Under the pieces are notes generated by a model. It ran no database searches, was not told the origin of the DNA, and saw only the letters and a program-made list of their open reading frames with translations. DNA of 64,000 nt from Rhodococcus sp. W8901 (GTDB lineage: Bacteria; Actinomycetota; Actinomycetes; Mycobacteriales; Mycobacteriaceae). The stretch is taken from positions 2,666,001 through 2,730,000 of the forward strand of contig NZ_CP054690.1 in NCBI RefSeq assembly GCF_013348805.1, written 5' to 3'. Below, piece after piece: positions 33,975 through 42,300 of this stretch. Numbering within the stretch: position 1 is the first letter of the stretch; every line of letters starts with the position of its first letter. Both the position numbers and the translations under genes were made by a program.

Positions 33975-34802
33975 GTGAACGCGAGCAACAAGTACGGCGA
34001 CATCTACGCCGGCCACCCCCGGACCCGGAAGCCCTCGATCCCGAAGGTGGCGGCGGAACGGGACCTGGTGGTCGAGGACGCGTCGACCGGATTCTGCGGG
34101 GCCGTCGTCGGCTTCGAACGCACCTACGACGGCGACTTCGTCCGACTCGAGGACGGTGCCCGGCGCACCCGGCTGTTCGCGATGCGCGAGGCCGCGTTCC
34201 TCATCGACGGTCGGCCCGTCACCCTCGTCCGTCCCGCGCCGCAGCAGCAACAGAACGCGGCGGCGCAGCGTTCGGCGTCCGGTTCGACGCGGGTCGAGGG
34301 CCTGCGGGCCCGCACCGCGCTGCCCAGCCGGATCTGGGTGGAGGGCGTCCACGACGCCGCGCTCGTCGAGCGGGTCTGGGGGCACGACCTGCGCGTGGAG
34401 GGCGTCGTCGTCGAGCATCTGGAGGGGCTCGACAACCTCGCGGACCGGTTGGTCGAGTTCCAGCCGGGTCCGGGACGCAAGGTCGGTGTGCTCGTCGACC
34501 ATCTGGTCACCGGTTCCAAGGAGGAGCGGCTGACGCAGGGGCTCGGCCCGCACGTGATGGTCACCGGCCACCCGTACATCGACGTGTGGGAGGCGGTGCG
34601 ACCCAAGGCGGTCGGGATCGCCGCGTGGCCCACGGTGCCGCGCGGCCAGGACTGGAAGACCGGTGTGTGCGACGCGCTGGGCTGGGGCACACCGCAGGAC
34701 GGGTGGCGCCGCGTCTACGGCGCGGTCAGCAGTTTCCGGGATCTCGAGGCCCCGCTGATCGGTGCCGTCGAGCGGCTTGTCGATTTCGTCACCGTCGATT
34801 GA
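33975..34802 (+). CDS. DUF3097 family protein
   Basis: 275 residues. Conserved parts: YGDIYAGHPRTRKPSIPKVAAERDLVVED at the N-terminus, a middle RTALPSRIWVEGVHDAALVERVWG DLR-type segment resembling a TOPRIM-like strand with acidic residues, and KVGVLVDHLVTGSKEERLT. DUF3097 is restricted to actinobacteria; the function is unknown. The phrase VEGVHDAALVE suggests a nucleic-acid or metal-binding site, which is only inference. A Gln/Ala linker of about 15 residues separates two halves. Confidence 0.8.
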   Translation: MNASNKYGDIYAGHPRTRKPSIPKVAAERDLVVEDASTGFCGAVVGFERTYDGDFVRLEDGARRTRLFAMREAAFLIDGRPVTLVRPAPQQQQNAAAQRSASGSTRVEGLRARTALPSRIWVEGVHDAALVERVWGHDLRVEGVVVEHLEGLDNLADRLVEFQPGPGRKVGVLVDHLVTGSKEERLTQGLGPHVMVTGHPYIDVWEAVRPKAVGIAAWPTVPRGQDWKTGVCDALGWGTPQDGWRRVYGAVSSFRDLEAPLIGAVERLVDFVTVD

Positions 34803-34860
34803 TCCACAGCCGGGTCCGCGGTCCCGGCGGCCGCGTCCCGAGTTCTGGTTAGATGGTGGC

Positions 34861-35292
34861 GTGGCAGCTCTGATTTGGCTGGTGGCGGGGGTGTTGTTGG
34901 CGGCTGCGGAGGCGTTGGCGGGGGAGTTCTTCCTGCTGATGCTCGCCGGTGGCGCGTTGGCGACGGCCGGCTTCAGCGCGGTGACCGACTTCCCGGTGTG
35001 GGTCGACGCGATCGTGTTCGGTGTCGTCTCGGTCGCGCTGGTCTTGGGGGTGCGCCCGGTGTTGTTGCGGCGCTTCGAAGCTCCACCGCTCAAACTGACC
35101 AATGCGGCCGCGTTGGCCGGCAAGCAGGCGCTCGTCCTCGAGGAGGTCGGGGCGCACGCCGGGCAGGTCAAGCTCGACGGTGACGTGTGGACGGCGCGTC
35201 CACTCGACGTCACCGAGGTGTATCCGCCGGGCACGACTGTGACGGTGATGGAGATCGACGGCGCGACCGCCGTCGTGTGGAGGGGACCGTAG
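34861..35292 (+). CDS. NfeD family membrane protein
   Basis: 143 residues with N-terminal membrane helices (LIWLVAGVLLAAAEALAG, LLMLAGGALATAGFSAV, AIVFGVVSVALVLGV) and a C-terminal OB-fold typical of NfeD (TGKQALVLEEV-like AGKQALVLEEVGAHAGQVKLDGDVWTARP, VTVMEIDGATAVVW). NfeD1-type proteins are obligate partners of SPFH proteins; the SPFH gene follows after 5 bp, as in Rv1487-Rv1488. GTG at 34861. The pair probably organises membrane microdomains. Confidence 0.9.
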   Translation: MAALIWLVAGVLLAAAEALAGEFFLLMLAGGALATAGFSAVTDFPVWVDAIVFGVVSVALVLGVRPVLLRRFEAPPLKLTNAAALAGKQALVLEEVGAHAGQVKLDGDVWTARPLDVTEVYPPGTTVTVMEIDGATAVVWRGP

Positions 35293-35297
35293 AAGAC

Positions 35298-36467
35298 ATG
35301 GCAGCACTGATAGTTCTGGCGGTACTGGTCGTACTCGTCGTCGTAGTGGTCGCGAAGTCGGTGGCCCTCGTGCCGCAGGCCGAGGCGGCCGTGATCGAGC
35401 GGCTCGGCCGCTACGTCAAGACCGTGTCCGGTCAGCTCACGTTCCTGATCCCGTTCGTCGACCGGATCCGGGCCAAGGTCGATCTGCGTGAGCGCGTCGT
35501 GTCGTTCGCGCCGCAGCCGGTCATCACGCAGGACAACCTAACCCTGTCGATCGACACGGTCGTCTACTTCCAGGTGACCAACCCGCAGGCCGCGGTGTAC
35601 GAGATCAGCAACTACATCGCCGCCGTCGAGCAGCTCACCATCACCACCCTCCGCAACGTGGTCGGTGGCATGACCCTCGAGGAGACGCTGACCTCGCGCG
35701 ACTCGATCAACGGTCAGCTGCGCGGCGTCCTCGACGAGGCCACCGGACGTTGGGGTCTGCGCGTCGCGCGGGTCGAGCTCAAGAGCATCGATCCGCCGCC
35801 GTCGATCCAGGAGTCGATGGAAAAGCAGATGAAGGCCGACCGCGAGAAGCGCGCGATGATCCTCACTGCGGAGGGCCACCGCGAGTCGTCGATCAAGACC
35901 GCCGAGGGCGCGAAGCAGAGCCAGATCCTCGCCGCCGAGGGCGCGAAGCAGGCCTCGATCCTCGGGGCCGAGGGTGAGCGTCAGTCCCGGATCCTGCGGG
36001 CGCAGGGTGAGCGCGCCGCGAAGTACCTGCAGGCGCAGGGCGAGGCCAAGTCCATCGAGAAGGTGTTCGCCGCCATCAAATCGGGCAAGCCCACCCCCGA
36101 GATGCTCGCGTACCAGTACCTGCAGACGCTGCCGCAGATGGCGCAGGGCGACGCGAACAAGGTCTGGCTCGTCCCGAGCGACTTCGGTGACGCCCTCAAG
36201 GGATTCGCGAAGACTCTCGGCGCACCGGGCGACGACGGTGTCTTCCGCTACGAGCCCACCCGCACCGAGGACGAGGACCTGCCGCGGCCCGAGGACGACT
36301 CGGAAGAGGTGGCCAGCTGGTTCGAGACCAAGACCGACCCGGCCGTCGAGCGGGCGGTCCGTGCGGCGGAGGCCGTCGCGCGGACGCCCGTCGAGAGCCC
36401 GCTCACCCAGGAACACCTGCTCGGCGGCACCGACGAGCCCGGCGAATTGCCTCCCGGCAAGGAGTAG
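35298..36467 (+). CDS. SPFH/band 7 (stomatin-like) membrane protein
   Basis: 389 residues. One N-terminal helix (LIVLAVLVVLVVVVVAKSVALV), the SPFH domain (EAAVIERLGRYVKTVSGQLTFLIP, VVYFQVTNPQAAVYEISNY), then a long repetitive helix with EGAKQSQILAAEGAKQASIL-type heptads that mediates oligomerisation, and an acidic, probably disordered tail of about 90 residues. ATG at 35298 is 5 bp after the NfeD stop, indicating one operon. Matches Rv1488. Confidence 0.92.
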   Translation: MAALIVLAVLVVLVVVVVAKSVALVPQAEAAVIERLGRYVKTVSGQLTFLIPFVDRIRAKVDLRERVVSFAPQPVITQDNLTLSIDTVVYFQVTNPQAAVYEISNYIAAVEQLTITTLRNVVGGMTLEETLTSRDSINGQLRGVLDEATGRWGLRVARVELKSIDPPPSIQESMEKQMKADREKRAMILTAEGHRESSIKTAEGAKQSQILAAEGAKQASILGAEGERQSRILRAQGERAAKYLQAQGEAKSIEKVFAAIKSGKPTPEMLAYQYLQTLPQMAQGDANKVWLVPSDFGDALKGFAKTLGAPGDDGVFRYEPTRTEDEDLPRPEDDSEEVASWFETKTDPAVERAVRAAEAVARTPVESPLTQEHLLGGTDEPGELPPGKE

Positions 36468-36545
36468 GCCGTGCCGCGGTGACGCGGCCGCGGGCCTGTC
36501 GAGCGACGCACGCACGTCGCGGCATCGGCCATCGGGGCATTGTCG

Positions 36546-37385
36546 TCATCGGAGGTGGGTGCCGAGGAACTCGACCACTCGGGGCACGACATGGTGCGCG
36601 TGGGTCATGACGCCGCCGTGGCCGGCGTCGGGGACGACGCACAGTTCGGCAAGGGGCATCTGTTCCACTGCCGCTCGGGCCTGGGTCGGACCGAGCAGTG
36701 GATCGAACTCGAAGGCGACGGCAAGAACCGGAACGTCGATCTTCGGCAGCCGGTCCATCCGGCCGTGGTCTCGGAGCCAGGCGTGAGACGCACGTGCCTG
36801 GGCGACTTCGCCGTCGCTCGACGTCCACTGCGCACTCTGATAGGCGGACATGGCGGCCCACTGTTCGACCATGGGCGACGCTGTGGCCAGTGCTGTGGGC
36901 GGCAGTGCCGTCAGGAGGGTCTGCATGGTCATCACGTCCGCAGGCAGAGCGCCCAGTTGATCTATCAGGGTCGATTCGCTGTTGACGACGGCATGCAGGA
37001 GGGGCGTGGTCGGACCGGGGCCGGCGATGAGGACTGCGGCGGCGAAGAGCTCCGGCTGTGTGGCGAGCAGGTGTTCGGCGGTGAAGCTGCCCAGCGAGTA
37101 GCCGACCAGTGCGGGTGGGCGGTCGAGATCGAGGGTGGCGATGAGGGCCAGCAGATCGTCGCCGAGGTCCTCGACCGTGCAACTCGCGGACGGTGCCTCG
37201 CTCGGTACGACGCCCCGAGATGCATAGGCGATGGCATCGAAGCCGTGATCGACGAGGGCTGGGGTCAGCCCGGCAACGTCCCAGGCGACGGGAGGCATCC
37301 CCGTGCCGCCGATCAGGACGACGGGAGGGCCCTCTCCTCGGCGATCCACCCCGAGCCGGATTCGTCCGGTATCGATCATCTCCAT
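36546..37385 (-). CDS. Alpha/beta hydrolase
   Basis: 279 residues. The oxyanion motif VVLIGGTGMPPVAWD, nucleophile elbow GYSLGSFTAEHLLA (Ser), a putative acid after VAFEFDPLLGP and the catalytic His in VPDAGHGGVMTHAHH make a complete triad. Cap-domain helices lie in between. Substrate unknown. The ATG at 37385 or the second Met at 37379 may be used. It converges on the SPFH gene with 78 bp between; upstream 140 bp to the next gene carry no clear feature. Confidence 0.85.
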   Translation of the reverse strand: MEMIDTGRIRLGVDRRGEGPPVVLIGGTGMPPVAWDVAGLTPALVDHGFDAIAYASRGVVPSEAPSASCTVEDLGDDLLALIATLDLDRPPALVGYSLGSFTAEHLLATQPELFAAAVLIAGPGPTTPLLHAVVNSESTLIDQLGALPADVMTMQTLLTALPPTALATASPMVEQWAAMSAYQSAQWTSSDGEVAQARASHAWLRDHGRMDRLPKIDVPVLAVAFEFDPLLGPTQARAAVEQMPLAELCVVPDAGHGGVMTHAHHVVPRVVEFLGTHLR

Positions 37386-37526
37386 GGCAGGGATTCAATC
37401 ACCGGGAGCTCGGTGGAATGTCGACAATGACCTTCCTCTGACCTTTCGCTGCCGGCGCGGGCGCTACGGCAGCGCGATTGTCGCGAAGCCTCGGGACAGG
37501 TCGCTGCTCGGACGGAGCCTGTGGCC

Positions 37527-38057
37527 TCAGGTCAACAGCGCCCGGCCGACACCGGCGGCGGCCACGGCCCACAGCACGCTGGTGAAGGTGCCGATGATGA
37601 ACTGCTCCGACGCGTGCGGTTCGCGCAGTTCGGGGTAGCGGGCGAGGCCCTTCACCGCGAGGACGATCGCGATGCCCTCGGGCCAGCCGGCGAGGATCGA
37701 AACGGCGACTGCGGCCCGTTCCAGGAGACCGATGACCCGGCCGCCGCGGAGCGGGCCGTCGTCGGGTTCCGGACCGGCGTCGGGCTGGCGGCGGGCGAAC
37801 CGGAAGGCCGCCAATACCATCGGCGCGCCGCCGGTAGCGGCGGCCGTCACTGCCAGGACGTAGGTCGTGGCGAGTGCGAACCCCGTGACCGGGGGCGCGC
37901 CCGTCGCGGCGACGGCCGCACCGCCGAGCGCCAGTACGGCGACCACGGGCGCGATCCGGACGACCGCCCCGGAGTGCGCGGACGACGCCGCGAGGCGGCC
38001 CGCGACGGTCCCCACGAGCGCGGCGACCCCGATCAGGGTCAGGCTGAGTACGGTCAT
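37527..38057 (-). CDS. Membrane protein partnered with SatD-like regulator
   Basis: 176 residues with about five hydrophobic segments (LTLIGVAALVGTVAGRLAA, VVRIAPVVAVLALGGAAVA, FALATTYVLAVTAAATG, RAAVAVSILAGWPEGIAIVLAVKG, FIIGTFTSVLWAVAAAGVG). The ATG overlaps the stop of the upstream regulator (ATGA at 38054-38057), so the two are coupled. Similar pairs occur in actinobacteria; the transported or sensed molecule is unknown. A GAAVAATG-rich loop links the helices. Confidence 0.75.
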   Translation of the reverse strand: MTVLSLTLIGVAALVGTVAGRLAASSAHSGAVVRIAPVVAVLALGGAAVAATGAPPVTGFALATTYVLAVTAAATGGAPMVLAAFRFARRQPDAGPEPDDGPLRGGRVIGLLERAAVAVSILAGWPEGIAIVLAVKGLARYPELREPHASEQFIIGTFTSVLWAVAAAGVGRALLT

Positions 38058-38635
38058 CGATCGGCCTTCCGGAGTAGTCGCTCGGTCAGTCGGCGGCCCG
38101 CAACCTCGGCTTGCCAGCCCGCGGCGGTGAGTCGCTGGGATACGGCCTGTTTGCTGATGCCGAGTGCGGCGGCGGCCTCGGCCTGCGTGAGGCCGCGTTC
38201 CATGAGCGACACCGCGGCGTGCCCCTGTGGGGAGCGGCGCGAGACGAGTAGCGCGACGAGGGTCAGTGCCGCGTCGGCGTCGGCGGCGGCATCCGGGTCG
38301 GCCGCCTCGACCGCGACGCCGCCGGGGGCCTTCTTCGCGCGTTCGACGGCCACCCGGGCGGCCTCGAACGCCGGCCCGCGACCGGCCCGCGTCTGGGTCG
38401 GCAGCGGTTCCTCGACGATCCCGATACCGATTCCGATGCTCCAATGACCTCGCCGAACGAGGTCCAGCACGAGGTCGACCACGGCGGCAGCGTCGTCGTC
38501 GACGGCCTGGACCTCGTCGCCGGCGGTGCGTTCGAACGGGCGGAGCAGGCGTCGGTTCCCGAGATCGGCGAGCAGTGGACCGACGCGGTCGATGTCGCGT
38601 CGGCTGCCCCGTTGATCCACGGTCAGAACGAACAT
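38054..38635 (-). CDS. SatD-like HTH protein
   Basis: 193 residues. The N-terminal MFVLTVDQRGSRRDIDRVG opening and FERTAGDEVQAVDDDA pattern match the SatD family. The C-terminal half has RSPQGHAAVSLMERGLTQAEAAAALGISKQAVSQRLTAAGW, a helix-turn-helix. In streptococci SatD is tied to the SatCDE acid-tolerance locus. Here it forms a two-gene unit with the membrane protein, which it may sense or control. The region before its ATG (38636-38701) is AT-rich (AAGCTTCAAAGCTTTACTTTAC) and a likely promoter. Confidence 0.75.
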   Translation of the reverse strand: MFVLTVDQRGSRRDIDRVGPLLADLGNRRLLRPFERTAGDEVQAVDDDAAAVVDLVLDLVRRGHWSIGIGIGIVEEPLPTQTRAGRGPAFEAARVAVERAKKAPGGVAVEAADPDAAADADAALTLVALLVSRRSPQGHAAVSLMERGLTQAEAAAALGISKQAVSQRLTAAGWQAEVAGRRLTERLLRKADR

Positions 38636-38701
38636 AGAGCAAGGCTAAGAGCTTGAAACCGGAAGATCAAGCTTCAAAGCTTTACTTTACGAAGTCCAGT
38701 C

Positions 38702-39361
38702 TCAATCCTTGACTGCCGCCTCGGGGACCGGCGTTCGCGCATCGACGAACAGGCCGAGGACGCCGACAGCGATGCACACTCCCGACACCGCCAGCATCGC
38801 TGGATCGGTCTTGCCGGTCAGTGCGTCCGCGAGCAGCACCACCCCGACTGTGCCCGGAACGGTCCCGACGACGGTGGCGACGGTGTAGGGGAGTACCCGG
38901 ATCGACGACACTCCGCAGCAGTAGTTGACCACCGAGAACGGGATCGCGGCGATCAATCGGAGAGACCCGACCGCGAGCCAACCGCGTCGCGCCAGGCGCG
39001 CATCCACCGCCTTCACCGCCGGGTGGGTCAGATGGGCGGCGACCGCATCACGACCGATCGCGCGCACCACCAGCAGCGCGAGCACCGCGCTGACGGTCGT
39101 GGCTGCGAGTGCGACCGCGATGCCCGTCGCGGCACCGAAAAGCACGCCCGCGCTGACTGTGAAGATGGTGCGGGGAATCGGTGCCATCGTCACGACGACG
39201 TGCACGATGAAGAATGCGACCACGAACATTGGCCCGACCGACTCGGACCACGTCCGGACCTGGTCGATCGAGGGGTGCGGCACCATCGCGGCGGCGACGA
39301 ACAGCACCGCCAGGCCGACGAGGGCAGCGAGGAGCCGGGGATCCCTCAGTCGCGCAATCAC
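38702..39361 (-). CDS. TVP38/TMEM64 (DedA-like) membrane protein
   Basis: 219 residues, equivalent of Rv1491c. About six hydrophobic segments; the SNARE-associated/VTT-fold motifs appear as APIPRTIFTVSAGVLFGAATG and RLIAAIPFSVVNYCCGVSSI, with the conserved Arg before IAAIPF. Family members are scramblase-like or lipid-carrier flippases. GTG at 39361 is supported by a TATCCT box 8 nt upstream. The gene is transcribed in the same direction as the thioesterase, 49 bp downstream. Confidence 0.85.
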   Translation of the reverse strand: MIARLRDPRLLAALVGLAVLFVAAAMVPHPSIDQVRTWSESVGPMFVVAFFIVHVVVTMAPIPRTIFTVSAGVLFGAATGIAVALAATTVSAVLALLVVRAIGRDAVAAHLTHPAVKAVDARLARRGWLAVGSLRLIAAIPFSVVNYCCGVSSIRVLPYTVATVVGTVPGTVGVVLLADALTGKTDPAMLAVSGVCIAVGVLGLFVDARTPVPEAAVKD

Positions 39362-39369
39362 AGTCGGCC

Positions 39370-39375
39370 AGGATA
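39370..39375 (-). promoter_or_regulatory. Candidate leaderless -10 box for the TVP38-like gene
   Basis: TATCCT on the minus strand ends 8 nt before the GTG at 39361. Confidence 0.4.
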
Positions 39376-39410
39376 CCCGCGCTCGACCTGGTTTCCGTCG
39401 GTCTGCCCGG

Positions 39411-40232
39411 CTATCGACTCGGCCGGCGGCACGTCACGGTGGCGACCGCGCACACGCGTCCGTCCGCGTCGGTGCTCGTCACCCGGGCGACCGCGACCGC
39501 GCGACCGGCACGGATGACCTCCGCAGTGAAGACGAGGTCGGCGTCGACGGGAGAAGGCCGGAAGAAGTTGATCCGCAGCGATGCGGTGTGCATCGGCGTA
39601 TCCGGTGCGCTGACGGCGGCGTTGCCGATCAGATCGATCGCGCAGGCCTGGATCCCGCCGTGCATCACGCCGAGCTTGTTGGCCAGGGCCTGGTTCGGCG
39701 GCACGATCAGCCGCGGATGCTCACCGTCGCGCTCGATCCGGCCACCGATCCGGACGAGCGGCGCGACCGACGCGGCCGGCACCGAGGCGGCCGTTGCGAG
39801 GGGGCGGACCACCGTCGCGCTGCGATCGGTGCCCGCGTCCACGAAGTTTCCCCACGCGGTGCCGGTCGCGATCAACGTGTCGGCGCTGTCGCGGATCTCC
39901 GTCGAGCTGGTGCCACCGTCCGCCGTCACGGCCACGACCCGGCCGTCGGCGTGCAGTTCGGGCCCGTGCCACCCGGTGGGTGTGACGAAATCCACTGACA
40001 GGTCCGCGGTCACCAGTCCGCTGCGTTCGCCGCGCCGGTCCCACAGCGTGAATCCGAGGATGTCGTCGACGAGAATGCCCAGCGTGGCGGTGGGGGAGGT
40101 GGCCCAGGAGTCGAGCCCTTCGATGTCCATCGTGAGCCGGTTGAACCCGTCCAGGCGCTGCGGCGGACGCATCCGGAACAACCTCTGGGGAGTGACGGAC
40201 ACGCCTTCTTCCAGCACGTTCGCAACGCTCAT
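39411..40232 (-). CDS. Double hot-dog acyl-CoA thioesterase-like protein
   Basis: 273 residues made of two hot-dog units. The second carries KLGVMHGGIQACAIDLIGNAAVSA, the 4HBT catalytic helix with preceding His-Gly-Gly, and LRINFFRPSPVDADLVFTAEVIRAGRAVAVARV. The first unit (residues about 20-130) is more diverged but has SVDFVTPTGWHGPELHADGRV. Likely hydrolyses an acyl-CoA; which is unknown. ATG at 40232 follows TAGCCT by 6 nt. It is divergent from mutA, with which it shares a 172-bp control region. Confidence 0.85.
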   Translation of the reverse strand: MSVANVLEEGVSVTPQRLFRMRPPQRLDGFNRLTMDIEGLDSWATSPTATLGILVDDILGFTLWDRRGERSGLVTADLSVDFVTPTGWHGPELHADGRVVAVTADGGTSSTEIRDSADTLIATGTAWGNFVDAGTDRSATVVRPLATAASVPAASVAPLVRIGGRIERDGEHPRLIVPPNQALANKLGVMHGGIQACAIDLIGNAAVSAPDTPMHTASLRINFFRPSPVDADLVFTAEVIRAGRAVAVARVTSTDADGRVCAVATVTCRRPSR

Positions 40233-40238
40233 GAACCG

Positions 40239-40244
40239 AGGCTA
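40239..40244 (-). promoter_or_regulatory. Candidate leaderless -10 box for the thioesterase gene
   Basis: TAGCCT on the minus strand ends 6 nt before the ATG at 40232. Confidence 0.4.
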
Positions 40245-40327
40245 ACGAACGTCGGGTGGTCCTCACGTCAGCGGCCACGAGGATGCGGTTAGCATCACAG
40301 GTCAGAGGACGACAATCGTCCCATTTG

Positions 40328-40352
40328 TTTGCCGGATTGTTTTGCCCGATTG
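40328..40352 (+). promoter_or_regulatory. Direct repeat upstream of mutA
   Basis: TTTGCCGGATTG and TTTGCCCGATTG are spaced by 13 bp, start to start, about 60 bp before mutA. Repetition on one face-shifted helix turn suggests a regulator site, perhaps for a propionyl-CoA- or carbon-responsive factor. Confidence 0.45.
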
Positions 40353-40404
40353 GAAGACCGGTCGCCATGAGCGATCGCACGTGAGAGTGAGAGGGAGCCG
40401 CCCC

Positions 40405-42300
40405 GTGTCACCAGCTTCAGAGGCCGAGGACGCCGCGCGCGCCTACTCGGAGTGGCAGCAGGCCGTGGCCGGCGTGCTCGCCAAGTCCCGTCGAGTGGAC
40501 GCCGCCGAGCTGGGCCCGGAACCGCAGAAGCTTCTCGAGACGACCACCTACGACGGTGTGACGATCTCGCCGTTGTACACCGGACGTGACGAGCTTCCCG
40601 AGTCGCCGCTGCCCGGACAGTTCCCGTTCGTCCGTGGCACCGATGCCAGCCGCGACGTCAACGCCGGCTGGTTGGTCAGTGCCCAGTTCGGTCAGGACAC
40701 GCAGAACGCCGCCGAGGTCAACCGCGCGATCCTCGACGGCCTCGAGAACGGCGTCAGCGCCGTGCGGCTGTCGCTCGGCGGCCAGAACCTTCCCGTCGCC
40801 GCGCTCGACCTCGCGCTCACCGGTGTGCTGCTGGATCTGGCGCCGCTCACGCTGGACGCCGGTGCCGACACCGCCGCCGCGGCACAGCAGCTCTTCGCCC
40901 TGCTCGACCAGCGCGCCACCGCCGGCGACGGTGTCACCGACCGCGCCCAGGTGCGGGCCGGTCTCGGTGCGTCACCGCTGACGGACGCGTTCGCCGGCGC
41001 CGCGGGCGTCGAGCTGTCGGATGCCGTCTCGCTCGCCGAGACCGCGGCCGGCCGCGACGAGTCGATCCGCGCGATCACCGTCGACGGCACCGCATTCCAC
41101 AACGCCGGTGCGAGTGACGCCGAGGAGCTCGGTGCGGCCGTCGCGGCCGGCGTCGAGTACCTGCGGGCGCTCACCAACGCGGGTCTGACGATCTCGGCGG
41201 CCCTGGGCCAGCTCGAGTTCCGCCTGGCCGCCACCGACGACCAGTTCCAGACCATCGCGAAGTTCCGCGCCGGCCGCCAGGTGTGGGCCCGCGTCGCGCA
41301 GGTGTGCGGTGCCTCCGAGTTCGGTGGCGCGGTGCAGCACGCGGTCACCTCCGCCGCGATGATGGCGCAGCGCGATCCGTGGGTGAACATGCTCCGCACG
41401 ACGCTCGCCGCGTTCGGTGCCGGTGTCGGCGGCGCCGACTCCGTGACCGTGCTGCCCTTCGACGTTGCACTGCCCGCGGGTGCCGCAGGCGTGTCGAAGT
41501 CGTTCTCGGCGCGCATCGCCCGCAACACCCAGCTGCTGCTGCTCGAGGAGTCGCACCTGGGGCGCGTGCTCGATCCCGGCGCCGGTTCTTGGTACGTCGA
41601 GGACCTCACCGAGGAGATCGCGGCCAAGGCGTGGGAGTTCTTCCAGCAGATCGAGACCGTCGGCGGCTACTCCGCGGCGATCGGCTCCGGCGTGATCGGT
41701 GACCGCATCGCCGCCACCAAGGCTGCCCGCGACTCCGACATCGCGCACCGCAAGACCGCCGTCACCGGTGTCAACGAGTTCCCGAACCTCGCTGAGGCCC
41801 CGCTGCCGGCGGGCGCTGCCGAGGCCGGTGCCACGGTGGCCCGCTACGCCGCGGCGTTCGAGTCGCTGCGCGATCGTTCCGATGCGTTCCTCGCGGCGAA
41901 CGGCGCACGGCCTCAGGTGTTCCTGGCGCCGCTGGGGCCCGTCTCCGAGCACAACGGACGGTCCACGTTCGCATCCAACCTCCTGGCCTCCGGTGGTATC
42001 GAGGCGATCAACCCGGGTCCGCTGGACGCCGGAGACGGCAGCATCGCACCGGCGGTGAAGGAGTCCGGAGCCCGCATCGCGGTGCTGTGCGGCACCGACA
42101 AGCGCTACGCGGAGCAGGGCGCGGCGGCCGTGGCCGCACTGCGGGAGGCCGGCATCGAGCAGGTGCTGCTGGCCGGTCCCGAGAAGATCTTCGCTGACGT
42201 CGAGGGCGCTCAGCGTCCCGACGGATTCCTTACCGCTCGCATCGATGCAGTGACGGCGCTGTCCGGCCTGCTCGACGCAATCGGCGGCGACAACAAGTGA
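40405..42300 (+). CDS. mutA: Methylmalonyl-CoA mutase small subunit
   Basis: 631 residues, the non-catalytic alpha/small subunit (Rv1492). The barrel half contains SFGGQNLP-like [49 protein letters not shown] and [16 protein letters not shown]. The C-terminal flavodoxin-like domain has lost the B12-binding DxHxxG: the corresponding site reads SEHNGR. GTG at 40405 with AGGGAG 9 bp upstream is preferred to GTG 40381. It overlaps mutB by 4 bases (GTGA). Confidence 0.94.
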   Translation: MSPASEAEDAARAYSEWQQAVAGVLAKSRRVDAAELGPEPQKLLETTTYDGVTISPLYTGRDELPESPLPGQFPFVRGTDASRDVNAGWLVSAQFGQDTQNAAEVNRAILDGLENGVSAVRLSLGGQNLPVAALDLALTGVLLDLAPLTLDAGADTAAAAQQLFALLDQRATAGDGVTDRAQVRAGLGASPLTDAFAGAAGVELSDAVSLAETAAGRDESIRAITVDGTAFHNAGASDAEELGAAVAAGVEYLRALTNAGLTISAALGQLEFRLAATDDQFQTIAKFRAGRQVWARVAQVCGASEFGGAVQHAVTSAAMMAQRDPWVNMLRTTLAAFGAGVGGADSVTVLPFDVALPAGAAGVSKSFSARIARNTQLLLLEESHLGRVLDPGAGSWYVEDLTEEIAAKAWEFFQQIETVGGYSAAIGSGVIGDRIAATKAARDSDIAHRKTAVTGVNEFPNLAEAPLPAGAAEAGATVARYAAAFESLRDRSDAFLAANGARPQVFLAPLGPVSEHNGRSTFASNLLASGGIEAINPGPLDAGDGSIAPAVKESGARIAVLCGTDKRYAEQGAAAVAALREAGIEQVLLAGPEKIFADVEGAQRPDGFLTARIDAVTALSGLLDAIGGDNK

